Part shown: in pieces, positions 53,976 through 62,742 of the stretch | Layout: each line of letters starts with the position of its first letter | Position numbering within the stretch: the stretch's first letter is position 1 | Assembly: GCF_003050705.1 (NCBI RefSeq) | Contig: NZ_QAOG01000001.1 | Coordinates: 541,105-605,104 of the forward strand | DNA: 64,000 nucleotides | Origin: Sphingomonas aurantiaca | GTDB lineage: Bacteria > Pseudomonadota > Alphaproteobacteria > Sphingomonadales > Sphingomonadaceae | Direction of reading: 5' to 3' | Program-made: the position numbers and the translations under genes | The notes under the pieces: model-generated | Told to the model about the DNA's origin: nothing | What the model saw: the letters and a program-made list of their open reading frames with translations, nothing else | Databases searched by the model: none

Positions 53976-56165
53976 CTAGCGTCCGGGACGATAGCTTCGT
54001 TCGATATGCCCCTTCAGGTCCTCGGGATAGAAATAGACCGGGCGCAGCTGTCCTGTCGCGTAGCGCGCGGCCTGGTCGGCGAAGTGGCGCGACGTGGTGT
54101 CGCCGCTCTGGCCGCCCGCCATCACCGCCATCGCCTTCACGCGCGGGCCGAATTCGACGATCGCGACGAAGCTGTTGCCGCTGGTGCCGTAGTAGCGCGT
54201 CGTGCCCGGCCACGTCTTTGCGCCGAACGAGGCCAGGCTGCCCCATTGCGCCGAGGTGAAGGGCACGGGGATGGACGGTTTCGCGTCGTCGAAATGCGGC
54301 GCGATCGCATCGTCGAGCCGCTGGAACCGGTTGATCTCGCCCCACGGCACCTGCCAGTCGCCAAAGTCCCTCGTCAGCCGGTCGACCGCGGCCGACAACG
54401 CGGCGAGCTTGGCGTCTGCGCCGACTCGCGTGGCGATATAGTCGGGCACGTTCATCCGCTCCGCCTGCGCGAAACTGCCGACCTCGCGCCACAGATGGTC
54501 GCCCCAGACCACCGCGAGGCTGGTCGCGGCGGAGTCCTGCCCCCAGCGGCGATCCCACTGCTTCAACAGCGCGATCGGGGCCGCGAGCTTCGTCCTGCGC
54601 GGATCGCGGGCGGGCAGGGAGTCCCACGCTGCGACGAGACCGGGCAGCAGCTGCGCAAAGGCGGGCAGGTAGGAATCGAACGCCGCGTCCCGCAGCGTGT
54701 CGGGCGTCCAGCCGCTCTTGCCCGTCAGCAGCAAGTCGGCATGCACGCCGCGCGCATTGCCGCCGACCTGGTCCATGTAGCGTGGATAGTCCGTGGCCCT
54801 GGGGCTGTCCGGTCCGGCCGCGCTCCAGGGCCAGTCGTTGGTGTTGTGGACCCAGCCGGTGCGCGGGGCCGCGACGCTCGGCAGGCTGGCAAGGCTGTGC
54901 AGGCCGTGCCAGTCGGTCGCCGGATCACTGCCGTCGACGGGCCGGGTATAGTCGAACCGGTCGCTGCGGATCGGCATGAATTGCGGCATCAGGAACGCGA
55001 TCTCGCCCTTGCTGTCGGCGAACACCGTGTCGTTGGACGAGTTCGCCTTGCGCTCGGCGACCGCCAGATAGCTGGCCAGGTCGGTCGCCTTGGTCCGCAG
55101 ATAGCTTTGCTCGAGCGCGGGGACCGGCTTCCACATCAGCGCGGTGGCGATCCAGCGCCCCGCCTTCATCGCGACGATCGGGCCGTGATGCGTGCGATAG
55201 GTGGTGAAGCGCCGCGCCCCCGATGTCCCGTCGGCCTTACGAAAGCGCAATGTCACGGATCGTGTCCCGACCAGCCGCTGCTCTGCGCCATAGCGATAGG
55301 CATAACCCGTGCCACGCCGCACGATCCGCTCGGCGAACTCGTCGATATTGTCGACGGTCGAGGACGTATGCATCCAGCCCGCCCTGGCATTGAATCCCTG
55401 GTAGATGAAGAACTGGCCCCAGGTGCTCGCGCCATAGGCGTCGAGGCCTTCGGCGCTGGTCATCTGCGCTTCGGAGCGAAAGTAGAAGCTGGTGTGCGGG
55501 TTGATGAGCAGCAGCGCGCGGCGGTTCGCGGTCAGCTGCGGGGCGATCGCGATGCCGTTCGATCCCGACGGCTCGCGCGGCACCATGCCCAGCTCCTCCG
55601 GCGTCGGCGAGGTGGGCGTGCCGTAGAAGGTCTTCAGGTCGCTGAGCGAGATCCGCTCGATATCGCCGCCGATGCTGCCTTCGGTGAAGCTGAGCGCCAT
55701 CCACGGCTCGAAGCGCGTCAGGACCCGGGGCCTGGTCTGCGGGTGCGTCGCCAGATAATAGTTCAGCCCGTCCGCCCAGGCCTGCATCAGCGTGCGCAAC
55801 CAGGCCGGACTGGCCGCGTACTGCACTTTCAGATCCACAGGGTCGACGAACAGCTGCTGGCGCAGGTCGGCCCAGATCGCCTCCTCGCCCTCGGCTTCCG
55901 CGGTGCGGCCGAGCGCGGTCAGGTAATTGGCCTCGATCCGGGGAAAATCGTCCTCGGCCTGCGCGTAGATCAGGCCGAACACGGCGTCGGCATCCGACGT
56001 TCCGCGGATATGCGGGATACCCCATTCGTCGCGCGTGATGGTAACGCGCGCGGCCTGCGCCTCCCACCGCGCCGGCTCGGTCGGCGGCGAGCTGGGCGCC
56101 GTCGTCAGCAGCGCCAGCATAATGAACGGAGTGCGCGCGCGCCGGAGAAGCTGATCCATGCGCAC
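53976..56165 (-). CDS. Penicillin acylase family Ntn hydrolase
   Basis: 729 aa. A signal-like N terminus (FIMLALLTTAPSS) is followed by the alpha-chain region with VTITRDEWGIPHIRGTSDADA. The autocatalytic cleavage site lies before Ser202 in GSNGIAI, which becomes the N-terminal nucleophile of the beta chain. LLINPHTSFYF and VHNTNDWPW are also family features, and GNSFVAIVEFG is near the end. Members hydrolyse amide bonds in penicillins, acyl-homoserine lactones or other N-acyl compounds in the periplasm. Which of these applies cannot be told. The second in-frame ATG (56159) is an alternative start. Downstream is a convergent terminator. Confidence 0.93.
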   Translation of the reverse strand: MRMDQLLRRARTPFIMLALLTTAPSSPPTEPARWEAQAARVTITRDEWGIPHIRGTSDADAVFGLIYAQAEDDFPRIEANYLTALGRTAEAEGEEAIWADLRQQLFVDPVDLKVQYAASPAWLRTLMQAWADGLNYYLATHPQTRPRVLTRFEPWMALSFTEGSIGGDIERISLSDLKTFYGTPTSPTPEELGMVPREPSGSNGIAIAPQLTANRRALLLINPHTSFYFRSEAQMTSAEGLDAYGASTWGQFFIYQGFNARAGWMHTSSTVDNIDEFAERIVRRGTGYAYRYGAEQRLVGTRSVTLRFRKADGTSGARRFTTYRTHHGPIVAMKAGRWIATALMWKPVPALEQSYLRTKATDLASYLAVAERKANSSNDTVFADSKGEIAFLMPQFMPIRSDRFDYTRPVDGSDPATDWHGLHSLASLPSVAAPRTGWVHNTNDWPWSAAGPDSPRATDYPRYMDQVGGNARGVHADLLLTGKSGWTPDTLRDAAFDSYLPAFAQLLPGLVAAWDSLPARDPRRTKLAAPIALLKQWDRRWGQDSAATSLAVVWGDHLWREVGSFAQAERMNVPDYIATRVGADAKLAALSAAVDRLTRDFGDWQVPWGEINRFQRLDDAIAPHFDDAKPSIPVPFTSAQWGSLASFGAKTWPGTTRYYGTSGNSFVAIVEFGPRVKAMAVMAGGQSGDTTSRHFADQAARYATGQLRPVYFYPEDLKGHIERSYRPGR

Positions 56166-56219
56166 AGCCTAAGACGCGCGCGGCGCAAACACCATGCGTC
56201 GGCGAACGACCGGTGGCCC

Positions 56220-57608
56220 CTACGCCCCTACGACCGCGCCGATCTTCGGTAGCGGCGCGTCGATCCGGAACACGACGCCGGCCGGATGGAATTCCAGCGA
56301 CGTTTCGCCGTGGAAATAGGACCGAAGCGAGCGCTCGATCATCCTCGAGCCGAAACCCTGGCGAGTCGGCGGAAACACCAACGGGCCACCCTGTTCCTGC
56401 CACAGGAACGTGAAGCGGCGCTCGTCCGCGTCGGGGTCCTGCTCGCAGGCCCACGCGATCGTCACTATCCCGGTCTCGTTCGACAGCGCGCCATATTTGC
56501 ACGCATTGGTCGTCAACTCGTGCAGCGCCAGCGTCAGCGCGAGCGCGAGTTGCGGCCCCAGCTCGATATCCGGCCCATCGAGCGTGACACGATCCTGGAG
56601 GCCGTCGATCGAGGTGAGACCCGCCGTGGCCACATCGCGCAACGTCGCCTTCTGCCATGCGGTCGCGGTCAGGATGTCGGTTGCCTTGCCCAGCGCGACG
56701 AGGCGTTCGGAGAAGATGGCGGTGGCGAGTTCTACGCTGTCCGCCTTGCGGAACGTCTGGTTGGCAATCGACTGGACCAGCGCGAGCACGTTCTTGAGCC
56801 GGTGGCCGAGCTCGCCGTTGAGCAGGCGCTGCTGCTCCTGCGCGACCATCAGTTCGGTCGTGTCGCGGGACACGGCCAGGATTCGGTCGGGTGCGCCGTC
56901 AAGGCCCAGGATCGGCGATACCGACACATCCCACCATTTGGGCGTGCCCGCGAACGTGTCGGCCTTGCCGACGAAATGGCTGGGCCGTCCCGCGCGCGCT
57001 GCCGCCAACGCGGCGACCGCGTCGGCATTGCCGTCGCCCTGCCAGAAATCGGGCCAGGGGCAGCCCTGCACGGCGTTGAAGTCGCCGATCTCCATGACCT
57101 TCATGCCGCCCTCGCTCATGAAGGTCAGGTTGCCGCCAAGGTCGAGGACCTTGATGCAGTCGGTCGAGCTGGCCAGCACACCCGACAGGAACGCGGCGCG
57201 TTCCGCCAGGTCGGTGGCGAGCTGCCGCGTCCGCCGCACCCCGGCGCGCAGTTCGCCCGCCAGCAGCGACACACCGACCGCGACCAGCAGGAACATGAAC
57301 GACCCCGCCCATTGCGGCCCCGTCAGCCAGAGCTCCACCGACGGGCTTCCGATCGACCAGGCCGCGAGCGCCATCGCCAGCACGCTGGCATAGAGCGCGG
57401 GCGCTTCGGCGAGTGTCAGCCCGATCAGCAGGATCGCCGGGATGAACAGCAGCCACGGTACGAGCGACGTTACGAACAGGCTGCGCAGGAGCGCAACCGT
57501 CACGATCAGCAGCGTGCAGGCCAGATAGCGGGTGAGCCGCGGCAGCGGATGATCGATCGACCAGGCGACGATGCCGTCGAAAAAGGGCAGGCCTTCGGTT
57601 CGTGTCAT
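56220..57608 (-). CDS. HWE-type sensor histidine kinase with PAS domain
   Basis: 462 aa. Four to five N-terminal membrane helices (about 28-118) lead into a PAS domain (140-250) with STDCIKVLDLGGNLTFMS and PILGLDGAPDRILAVSRD. The HWE kinase core follows: GELGHRLKNVLALVQSIANQ with phospho-acceptor His269, ALHELTTNACKYGALS as the N-box, and WQEQGGP (WxE motif), GFGSRMIERSL. HWE kinases occur mainly in alphaproteobacteria, often in light or general stress signalling. No response regulator is adjacent, so its target lies elsewhere. The start ATG is 57608. Confidence 0.92.
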   Translation of the reverse strand: MTRTEGLPFFDGIVAWSIDHPLPRLTRYLACTLLIVTVALLRSLFVTSLVPWLLFIPAILLIGLTLAEAPALYASVLAMALAAWSIGSPSVELWLTGPQWAGSFMFLLVAVGVSLLAGELRAGVRRTRQLATDLAERAAFLSGVLASSTDCIKVLDLGGNLTFMSEGGMKVMEIGDFNAVQGCPWPDFWQGDGNADAVAALAAARAGRPSHFVGKADTFAGTPKWWDVSVSPILGLDGAPDRILAVSRDTTELMVAQEQQRLLNGELGHRLKNVLALVQSIANQTFRKADSVELATAIFSERLVALGKATDILTATAWQKATLRDVATAGLTSIDGLQDRVTLDGPDIELGPQLALALTLALHELTTNACKYGALSNETGIVTIAWACEQDPDADERRFTFLWQEQGGPLVFPPTRQGFGSRMIERSLRSYFHGETSLEFHPAGVVFRIDAPLPKIGAVVGA

Positions 57609-57734
57609 CCGCGCGCGTCCGTTACGGACAGCCCTTTTTGGCGATCCCTGCGCGCTGCATAGCGCAATGCCGCCCGCCCCGTCACCGGCGATTGTTACGG
57701 TGCCGCGTCACGGCCTTTCGCTGGCGCCAAACGG

Positions 57735-58439
57735 TCAGTCGGGCGCGCTTACCGCATAGCGCAGGTGCACCGCGCCGCCATCCAGCGGTTCGCAGCCGAG
57801 CAGCGACAGCGTCACCTTGCCCTTCAGCCCGTCGCCGGCTGCAACGATCCGCTGCGCGTCATCGCCGCCGTCCAGCGCCGGCGCGACGACGATGCTGAGT
57901 TCGTCGACCAGCCCTGCGGCCAGGAAGGCGCCGTTAAGGCCGGCCCCGCCTTCGAGCAGCAACGTCTCGATCTCCAGCTCGCGACGCAGCGTTGCGAGCG
58001 CATCGGCAAGATCGATTTCTGTGGTGGAGGAGACGAGGTAGGAAACGCCGTTCGCGGCGAGTTCGGCGAGGTGCGCGTCGTCGACGTCGCCGCCCAGCAG
58101 CACGACCACATGATCGCCGCCGATATCGGGCTTGGAAAAGTGCAGCTTGCCCGACCGGTCGGGCGCAATCGCAAAGGACGCGGCATCGCGGGCCTGGAAC
58201 AGGAACGGCCGTTCGACGCCGCTCGCATCGCGCGGCGGCTGCGGCTCTCCCTTCGCCATCTCCGCCATGGTGACCCGCCCGACGATCCAGCCGTCCGCAC
58301 CGAGGCGATCGTGGAGCGATTCATAGGCACGCGTCCAGTCCTTCACCGTCCCGTCGGGGCTATCGGTATAGCGGCTGGGATGCAGCCCGCCGTCGATGGA
58401 CGAGGTCATGTGGCAGATGATGCGCGGACGATCGGTCAT
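57735..58439 (-). CDS. RibD C-terminal / dihydrofolate-reductase-like protein
   Basis: 234 aa. It carries the fold of the riboflavin-specific deaminase reductase domain: IICHMTSSIDGGLHP, DGWIVGRVTMAEM, a glycine-rich VVLLGGDVDD strand, IETLLLEGGAGLNGAFL and LVDELSIVVAPAL. Such proteins bind NADPH and reduce diverse substrates; they need not belong to riboflavin synthesis. The start ATG 58439 begins the conserved domain. There is only a weak ribosome binding site. It stands between convergently unrelated genes, so no context hint is available. Confidence 0.88.
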   Translation of the reverse strand: MTDRPRIICHMTSSIDGGLHPSRYTDSPDGTVKDWTRAYESLHDRLGADGWIVGRVTMAEMAKGEPQPPRDASGVERPFLFQARDAASFAIAPDRSGKLHFSKPDIGGDHVVVLLGGDVDDAHLAELAANGVSYLVSSTTEIDLADALATLRRELEIETLLLEGGAGLNGAFLAAGLVDELSIVVAPALDGGDDAQRIVAAGDGLKGKVTLSLLGCEPLDGGAVHLRYAVSAPD

Positions 58440-58616
58440 TGGTGAAACTCGCTGGGAAAGACCGTTCCTCAACGCAGTGGAGCAAGGCAGGTTCAACCGT
58501 CCCGAGGTCGTCATCCGCTTGGCGTGTGCGCTTCGTCATCGCGACGGTTCAGGCGCCAGGCCAAGCGGAACCCGGCGGAGTCCCGAAATAGCCGATGCCG
58601 TGCGTCGCGACGATCG

Positions 58617-58955
58617 TCAGCGCTGTTTCTTGGTCGTCGTCGCCGTGAAATCCGGGTCCTTGTTCGCCACCCAGTCGACGAACTTGCGCACCGCGGGGTT
58701 GGCCAGCAGGCTTTCCACATCCATCGCGTGACGCTGCAGCTCGGAATTGGTGAAATTGGCGGTCAGCGTCTGCTGGCAGATCGGGTGCATGGGGACGACA
58801 TCGCGACCGCCCCGGCTCTTGGGAACGGGATGGTGCCAGACGATGGTCTTGCCGGTCGGCCGGCCGCACAGCCAGCACGCGACCACGGCCACCGGTTCCT
58901 CCGCGGTGCTCTCCGGATCCTCGTACGGGCCGTGTTTCGAATGCTTGCGGGCCAT
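58617..58955 (-). CDS. HNH-endonuclease-like protein
   Basis: 112 aa. The core is ACWLCGRP (CxxC), then TIVWHHPVPKSRGGRDVVPM, HPICQQTLTANFTNSELQRH. The HH followed by a second conserved His-x-x-Cys pattern is the zinc-finger-like HNH arrangement of short sphingomonad proteins annotated as HNH endonucleases. The C terminus has VRKFVDWVANKDPDF. It may bind or cut DNA, but activity has not been shown for this subgroup as far as I know. It stands alone, 80 bases from the glpK stop. Confidence 0.78.
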   Translation of the reverse strand: MARKHSKHGPYEDPESTAEEPVAVVACWLCGRPTGKTIVWHHPVPKSRGGRDVVPMHPICQQTLTANFTNSELQRHAMDVESLLANPAVRKFVDWVANKDPDFTATTTKKQR

Positions 58956-59035
58956 GTGTTCAACCGAATGCTTGATCCTGCGGCCGTCCTTAGCGGGCGC
59001 GCCGCGCGTTTCACAGCGCTACCGGACCGGCAGCG

Positions 59036-60523
59036 TCAGGGCTTTTTCCGCGAACTCGTCCGGTCGACGGCATCCTGCCACCCCTCCATCAGGCTAGAGC
59101 GTGCATCGCGGGTCATCGCCGGCGTGAAGATGCGGTCTTCCTTCCAGGTGGCGGCGATATCGTCGGGACCGTTCCAGATCCCCACCGCCATGCCGGCCAG
59201 GAATGCAGCGCCCGCCGCGGTCGTCTCGATATTGGCGGGGCGCACCACGTCGGTGTCGAGCATGTCGGCGAGGAACTGGCAGAACCAGTCGTTCGCCGCC
59301 ATCCCGCCATCGACGCGGATCTGGCGGGCATCGCGCGCGCCGTCGGCGACCATCGCGTTCATCAGGTCGGCGGTCTGGTACGCGACCGATTCGAGCGCGG
59401 CGCGCGCGATGTGCGATCCGGTCGCGGCGAAGGTGAGGCCGGTGATGCTCGCGCGCGCATCGGGGTCCCAGTGCGGCGCGCCCAGCCCGACAAACGCCGG
59501 TACCATGTAGACGCCGCCATTGCCGTCCAGCTTGGTCGACATGTCGTGCGTGTCGGCCGCACGGTTGATCAGCCCCAGCCCGTCGCGCAGCCACTTCACC
59601 GCCGCACCCGCGACGAAGATCGAGCCCTCCAGCGCATAGGTGATCTTGCCGTCGAGCTGATAGGCGATCGTGGTGAGCATCCCGTTCTTGCTCGTCACCG
59701 CCTCCTCGCCGGTGTTGAGCAGCACGAAGCAGCCGGTGCCGTAGGTCGATTTCGCATCGCCGCGCTGGAAACAGGCCTGGCCGACGACGGCGGCCTGCTG
59801 GTCGCCCGCCATGCCGCCGATCGGGACGGGCTTGCCGAGCAGGTCCGCAGTGGTCTCGCCGAAGTTCGTGCTGTTGTCCTTCACCTCGGGCAGCAGGCTT
59901 TCGGGGATGTCGAGCATCCGCAGCATGTCCTGGTCCCAGGCGCCCTTGTGGATGTCGAACAGCAGGGTGCGCGAGGCGTTGGACGCGTCGGTCGCATGGA
60001 CCTTGCCGCCGGTCAGCCGCCACAGCAGGAAGCTGTCGATCGTCCCGAAGGCGAGCTCGCCGCGCTCGGCGCGCGCGCGCACGCCCTCGACCTCGTCGAG
60101 GATCCATTTGAGCTTGGTGCCCGAGAAATAGGGGTCGAGGATCAACCCGGTCCGCTCGCGTACCAGCGGTTCGTTGCCGTCCGCCTTCAGTTGCGCGCAC
60201 AGCTTGGCGGTGCGGCGATCCTGCCAGACGATCGCGTTGTGGACGGGCTTGCCGGTCTTGCGGTCCCACACCACCACCGTCTCGCGCTGGTTGGTGATGC
60301 CGATCGCCGCGACCGTGCCGCCGTCCGCCTCGGCCGCCTCTTTCAGCGTCGCGACGGTATCGCGCCAGATGTCCTCGGGATCATGCTCGACCCAGCCCGA
60401 CTGCGGATAATGCTGCGCGAATTCGCGGCGTACGGTCTGGCGGGGCACGCCGTCGGTGCCGAACGTCATGCTGCGGGTCGACGTCGTCCCTTGGTCGATC
60501 GCCAGGATGATGGTCTCGTTCAC
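59036..60523 (-). CDS. glpK: Glycerol kinase GlpK
   Basis: 495 aa, FGGY kinase family. [11 protein letters not shown] is the N-terminal phosphate-binding motif. [29 protein letters not shown], split here in two parts, [17 protein letters not shown] and [19 protein letters not shown] are characteristic of glycerol kinase. It phosphorylates glycerol to glycerol-3-phosphate in the cytoplasm. The start codon is GTG at 60523, 15 bases after the glpF stop, so both are one operon. Regulators are not obvious; the divergent AraC-type gene is a candidate. Confidence 0.97.
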   Translation of the reverse strand: MNETIILAIDQGTTSTRSMTFGTDGVPRQTVRREFAQHYPQSGWVEHDPEDIWRDTVATLKEAAEADGGTVAAIGITNQRETVVVWDRKTGKPVHNAIVWQDRRTAKLCAQLKADGNEPLVRERTGLILDPYFSGTKLKWILDEVEGVRARAERGELAFGTIDSFLLWRLTGGKVHATDASNASRTLLFDIHKGAWDQDMLRMLDIPESLLPEVKDNSTNFGETTADLLGKPVPIGGMAGDQQAAVVGQACFQRGDAKSTYGTGCFVLLNTGEEAVTSKNGMLTTIAYQLDGKITYALEGSIFVAGAAVKWLRDGLGLINRAADTHDMSTKLDGNGGVYMVPAFVGLGAPHWDPDARASITGLTFAATGSHIARAALESVAYQTADLMNAMVADGARDARQIRVDGGMAANDWFCQFLADMLDTDVVRPANIETTAAGAAFLAGMAVGIWNGPDDIAATWKEDRIFTPAMTRDARSSLMEGWQDAVDRTSSRKKP

Positions 60524-60538
60524 GGGGTCAGTCCTCGA

Positions 60539-61405
60539 TTATTGTGGGCCGGCGACAGGCGTGTCGCGCGGCAGGAAAGGCCGGATCAGCAGGTGTTGCA
60601 CGCCGCCGCCGATGATCGCGCCGATCAGCGGGCCGGCGATCGGCGCCCACCAGTAATTGCCGACGCCGGGAAACGCGGACGTGTCCCAACCCATCAGCCA
60701 GGCGAAGGTGCGGGGGCCGAGATCTCGCGCGGGGTTGATCGCCCACGCCTCCAGATACCCCATCGACGCGCCGATGACCGCGACCAGCAGGCCGATCACG
60801 ATCGCGCCGAAATTGGCCTGCGGTGCCATCGTGTTGAACTCGTCGGTGATCGCAAAGATGCCGAAGACCAGGATCGCGGTCAGGATGATCTCGTCGATGA
60901 AGCCCTTCATCGTCGTCACCGCGAGACCCGGCGCGGTGAAGAACACGCCGGCTGCGCCGCCGCCCGCCCGCGTGAGATTCTGCGTCGCGTTGAAGTGATC
61001 GATCACGTTGTAATACAGCGCATAGACGATCGCCGCGCCGAGGAACGCGCCGACGAGCTGCGCGCACCAATAGGGCAGGACCTTCTTCCACGGAAAACCG
61101 CGATACAGCGCGAGCGCCAGCGTGACGCCCGGATTGGCATGCGTCCCCGAGACGGCGCCGGTGACGTAGATCGAGATCGACACCGCCATTCCCCAGGTCA
61201 TGCAGACCCCCCAATAGGCGGTCTTGTACGGGCTTGGATCATAGAGCGTGTACATCGCGGCGACCGACAGGCCGAAGGTCATCACGATGCAGATCGCGAC
61301 CGCCTCCGAGATCAGCTCGCCGACAAAGGCCTTGCGCGGCGTCATCGACGCGGCCGGATCGGTCGTTGCCGGCGATATGGCCTGCGCCGCCTGCTCGATT
61401 GGCAT
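60539..61405 (-). CDS. glpF: Aquaglyceroporin GlpF-like glycerol facilitator (MIP family)
   Basis: 288 aa with six membrane helices. The two selectivity loops are HANPGVTLALAL (NPG instead of NPA in the first) and INPARDLGPR (NPARD in the second). The Asp after the second NPA is the aquaglyceroporin mark and argues for glycerol over water. An N-terminal extension of about 20 residues precedes the first helix. AAGGAGGAG lies just before the ATG at 61405. It is first in the glpF-glpK operon and supplies glycerol to the kinase. Confidence 0.93.
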   Translation of the reverse strand: MPIEQAAQAISPATTDPAASMTPRKAFVGELISEAVAICIVMTFGLSVAAMYTLYDPSPYKTAYWGVCMTWGMAVSISIYVTGAVSGTHANPGVTLALALYRGFPWKKVLPYWCAQLVGAFLGAAIVYALYYNVIDHFNATQNLTRAGGGAAGVFFTAPGLAVTTMKGFIDEIILTAILVFGIFAITDEFNTMAPQANFGAIVIGLLVAVIGASMGYLEAWAINPARDLGPRTFAWLMGWDTSAFPGVGNYWWAPIAGPLIGAIIGGGVQHLLIRPFLPRDTPVAGPQ

Positions 61406-61532
61406 CCTGTGCTCCTCCTTGAACGCCGTCGACCACCTTGCAGGCGGCCGTGTTCGCCAACGCCCTTGTACCGGCACGAAGACCATTGTCGACCGGTGCG
61501 GATGCGGTCCGGCTGGACATACCCACGGCATC

Positions 61533-62630
61533 ATGGTTTTCGCCAGCGATGATCGATCCCACGTCCCGTCGTCAGCCGTGATCGCGCAGGTCGACCTCCT
61601 GTTGCGCGGCGGGGCGATCGGCTTGCTGATGCTGGCGGCGGTGGTGTTCGCGCGCGCGCCGGCGTCCCTGCCGAGCCGGTTCGGGCTGGCGCTGACGCTG
61701 TGCACGGTGGTGGGCACGTTGGCAGGCTTGCCGCATGCGCCGACCGCAATCGATCCGCTGCTGGACCTGAGCGCGAGCGCCGCCATCCCGTTGTTCTGGC
61801 TGTTCGCGCGCGCCTGGTTCGACGATGCGTTTCGCCCCAAGCCGGTCGACATGGCGCTGGCGGCGGCGTTTCTGGGCTGCACGCTGTACGCCGGATTGCA
61901 GGGGCGCGGGCTTGCAGCGCCGATCCGCGGGCTGGATATCGCGGTCTATCTGGCCGGGATGGCGTTTGCGATCCATGCGCAGTGGCTGGCATGGCGCAAT
62001 CGCCAAGGCGACCTGGTCGAGCCTCGCCGGCAGGCGCGAACGGTCTTCGTGGTATCGGTCGGGCTGATCATCCTGTGGCTGCTGGGCAGCGAGATCGTCG
62101 GCCGCGCGACCGACGAACTGGCGCTGTCGGGCATGGCGTCCGCGGCCGGACTGTTCATGGGCGCGTTCGTCATCACCGCGCTGCTCTTCGGATTGCGGCA
62201 TCCGGAGGCGTTTCCGACCGCGCTTCCCCGGGCGACCGGGGACGATACCGTTCCAGAGGCGGTCGCGTCGCCCGAACCGCTTGACGCAACGCTCGGCCAG
62301 AGCCTTGCCCGGATGATGACGCAGGACCGCGCCTATCGCGATCCCGAGCTGACGATCGGCACGATTGCCGCCCGCGTGGAGACGCCCGAATATCGCGTGC
62401 GCCGCCACATCAATGGCGGCCTCGGCTACCGCAACGTCAGCGATTACCTCAACGAGCACCGGATCGCCGAAGTCCGCAGCGCGCTGGCCGACCCGGCGCA
62501 GGCCGACGTGCCGATCCTGACGATCGCGATGGATGCGGGGTTCGGCAGCCTGGTGATGTTCAACCGCGTGTTCAAGGAACGGCTCGGCGAGACCCCGAGC
62601 GCGTTCCGACGGCGGCATCTCGACGGCTAG
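61533..62630 (+). CDS. AraC-family regulator with N-terminal membrane domain
   Basis: 365 aa. The N-terminal half has six to seven hydrophobic helices (about 15-225). The C-terminal AraC helix-turn-helix region has ELTIGTIAARVETPEYRVRRHIN, GYRNVSDYLNEHRIAEVRSALAD and ILTIAMDAGFGSLVMFNRVFKE, each shown in part, and ends ETPSAFRRRHLDG. A DNA-binding domain tied to the membrane suggests sensing of a membrane or periplasmic signal. It is divergent from glpF (128 bases between) and precedes the RND efflux operon, so either is a possible target. The ATG at 61533 lacks a clear ribosome binding site. Confidence 0.86.
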   Translation: MVFASDDRSHVPSSAVIAQVDLLLRGGAIGLLMLAAVVFARAPASLPSRFGLALTLCTVVGTLAGLPHAPTAIDPLLDLSASAAIPLFWLFARAWFDDAFRPKPVDMALAAAFLGCTLYAGLQGRGLAAPIRGLDIAVYLAGMAFAIHAQWLAWRNRQGDLVEPRRQARTVFVVSVGLIILWLLGSEIVGRATDELALSGMASAAGLFMGAFVITALLFGLRHPEAFPTALPRATGDDTVPEAVASPEPLDATLGQSLARMMTQDRAYRDPELTIGTIAARVETPEYRVRRHINGGLGYRNVSDYLNEHRIAEVRSALADPAQADVPILTIAMDAGFGSLVMFNRVFKERLGETPSAFRRRHLDG

Positions 62631-62643
62631 CCACGTCTGAACC

Positions 62644-62677
62644 CCGGTCGTTTTCGAAAACGACCGGTCGATTTCGA
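62644..62677. promoter_or_regulatory. Perfect 24-bp palindrome plus repeated half-site upstream of the RND operon
   Basis: Positions 62644-62667 read CCGGTCGTTTTC followed by its exact complement. A second copy of CGGTCGATTTCGA starts at 62665, matching CGGTCGTTTTCGA at 62645 in 12 of 13 bases and exactly 20 bases (two helical turns) apart. It is 75 bases before the RND adaptor ATG, without a T-tract, so an operator for a dimeric regulator is more likely than a terminator. Confidence 0.55.
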
Positions 62678-62742
62678 GGACTGGCAGGCCGGGGCGGCCT
62701 CGAATCGGCAGGGCGATCCGCGTTCACCAACGGGACGCGACG

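Noticed and set aside
53913..56252. 779-codon open frame opposite the penicillin acylase gene
   Set aside because: Arg/Gly/Ala-rich translation with no motifs, while the minus strand has all acylase features including the catalytic Ser.
59411..61552. 713-codon open frame opposite glpK and glpF
   Set aside because: It spans two clear genes on the other strand; composition is typical of an antisense frame in high-GC DNA.
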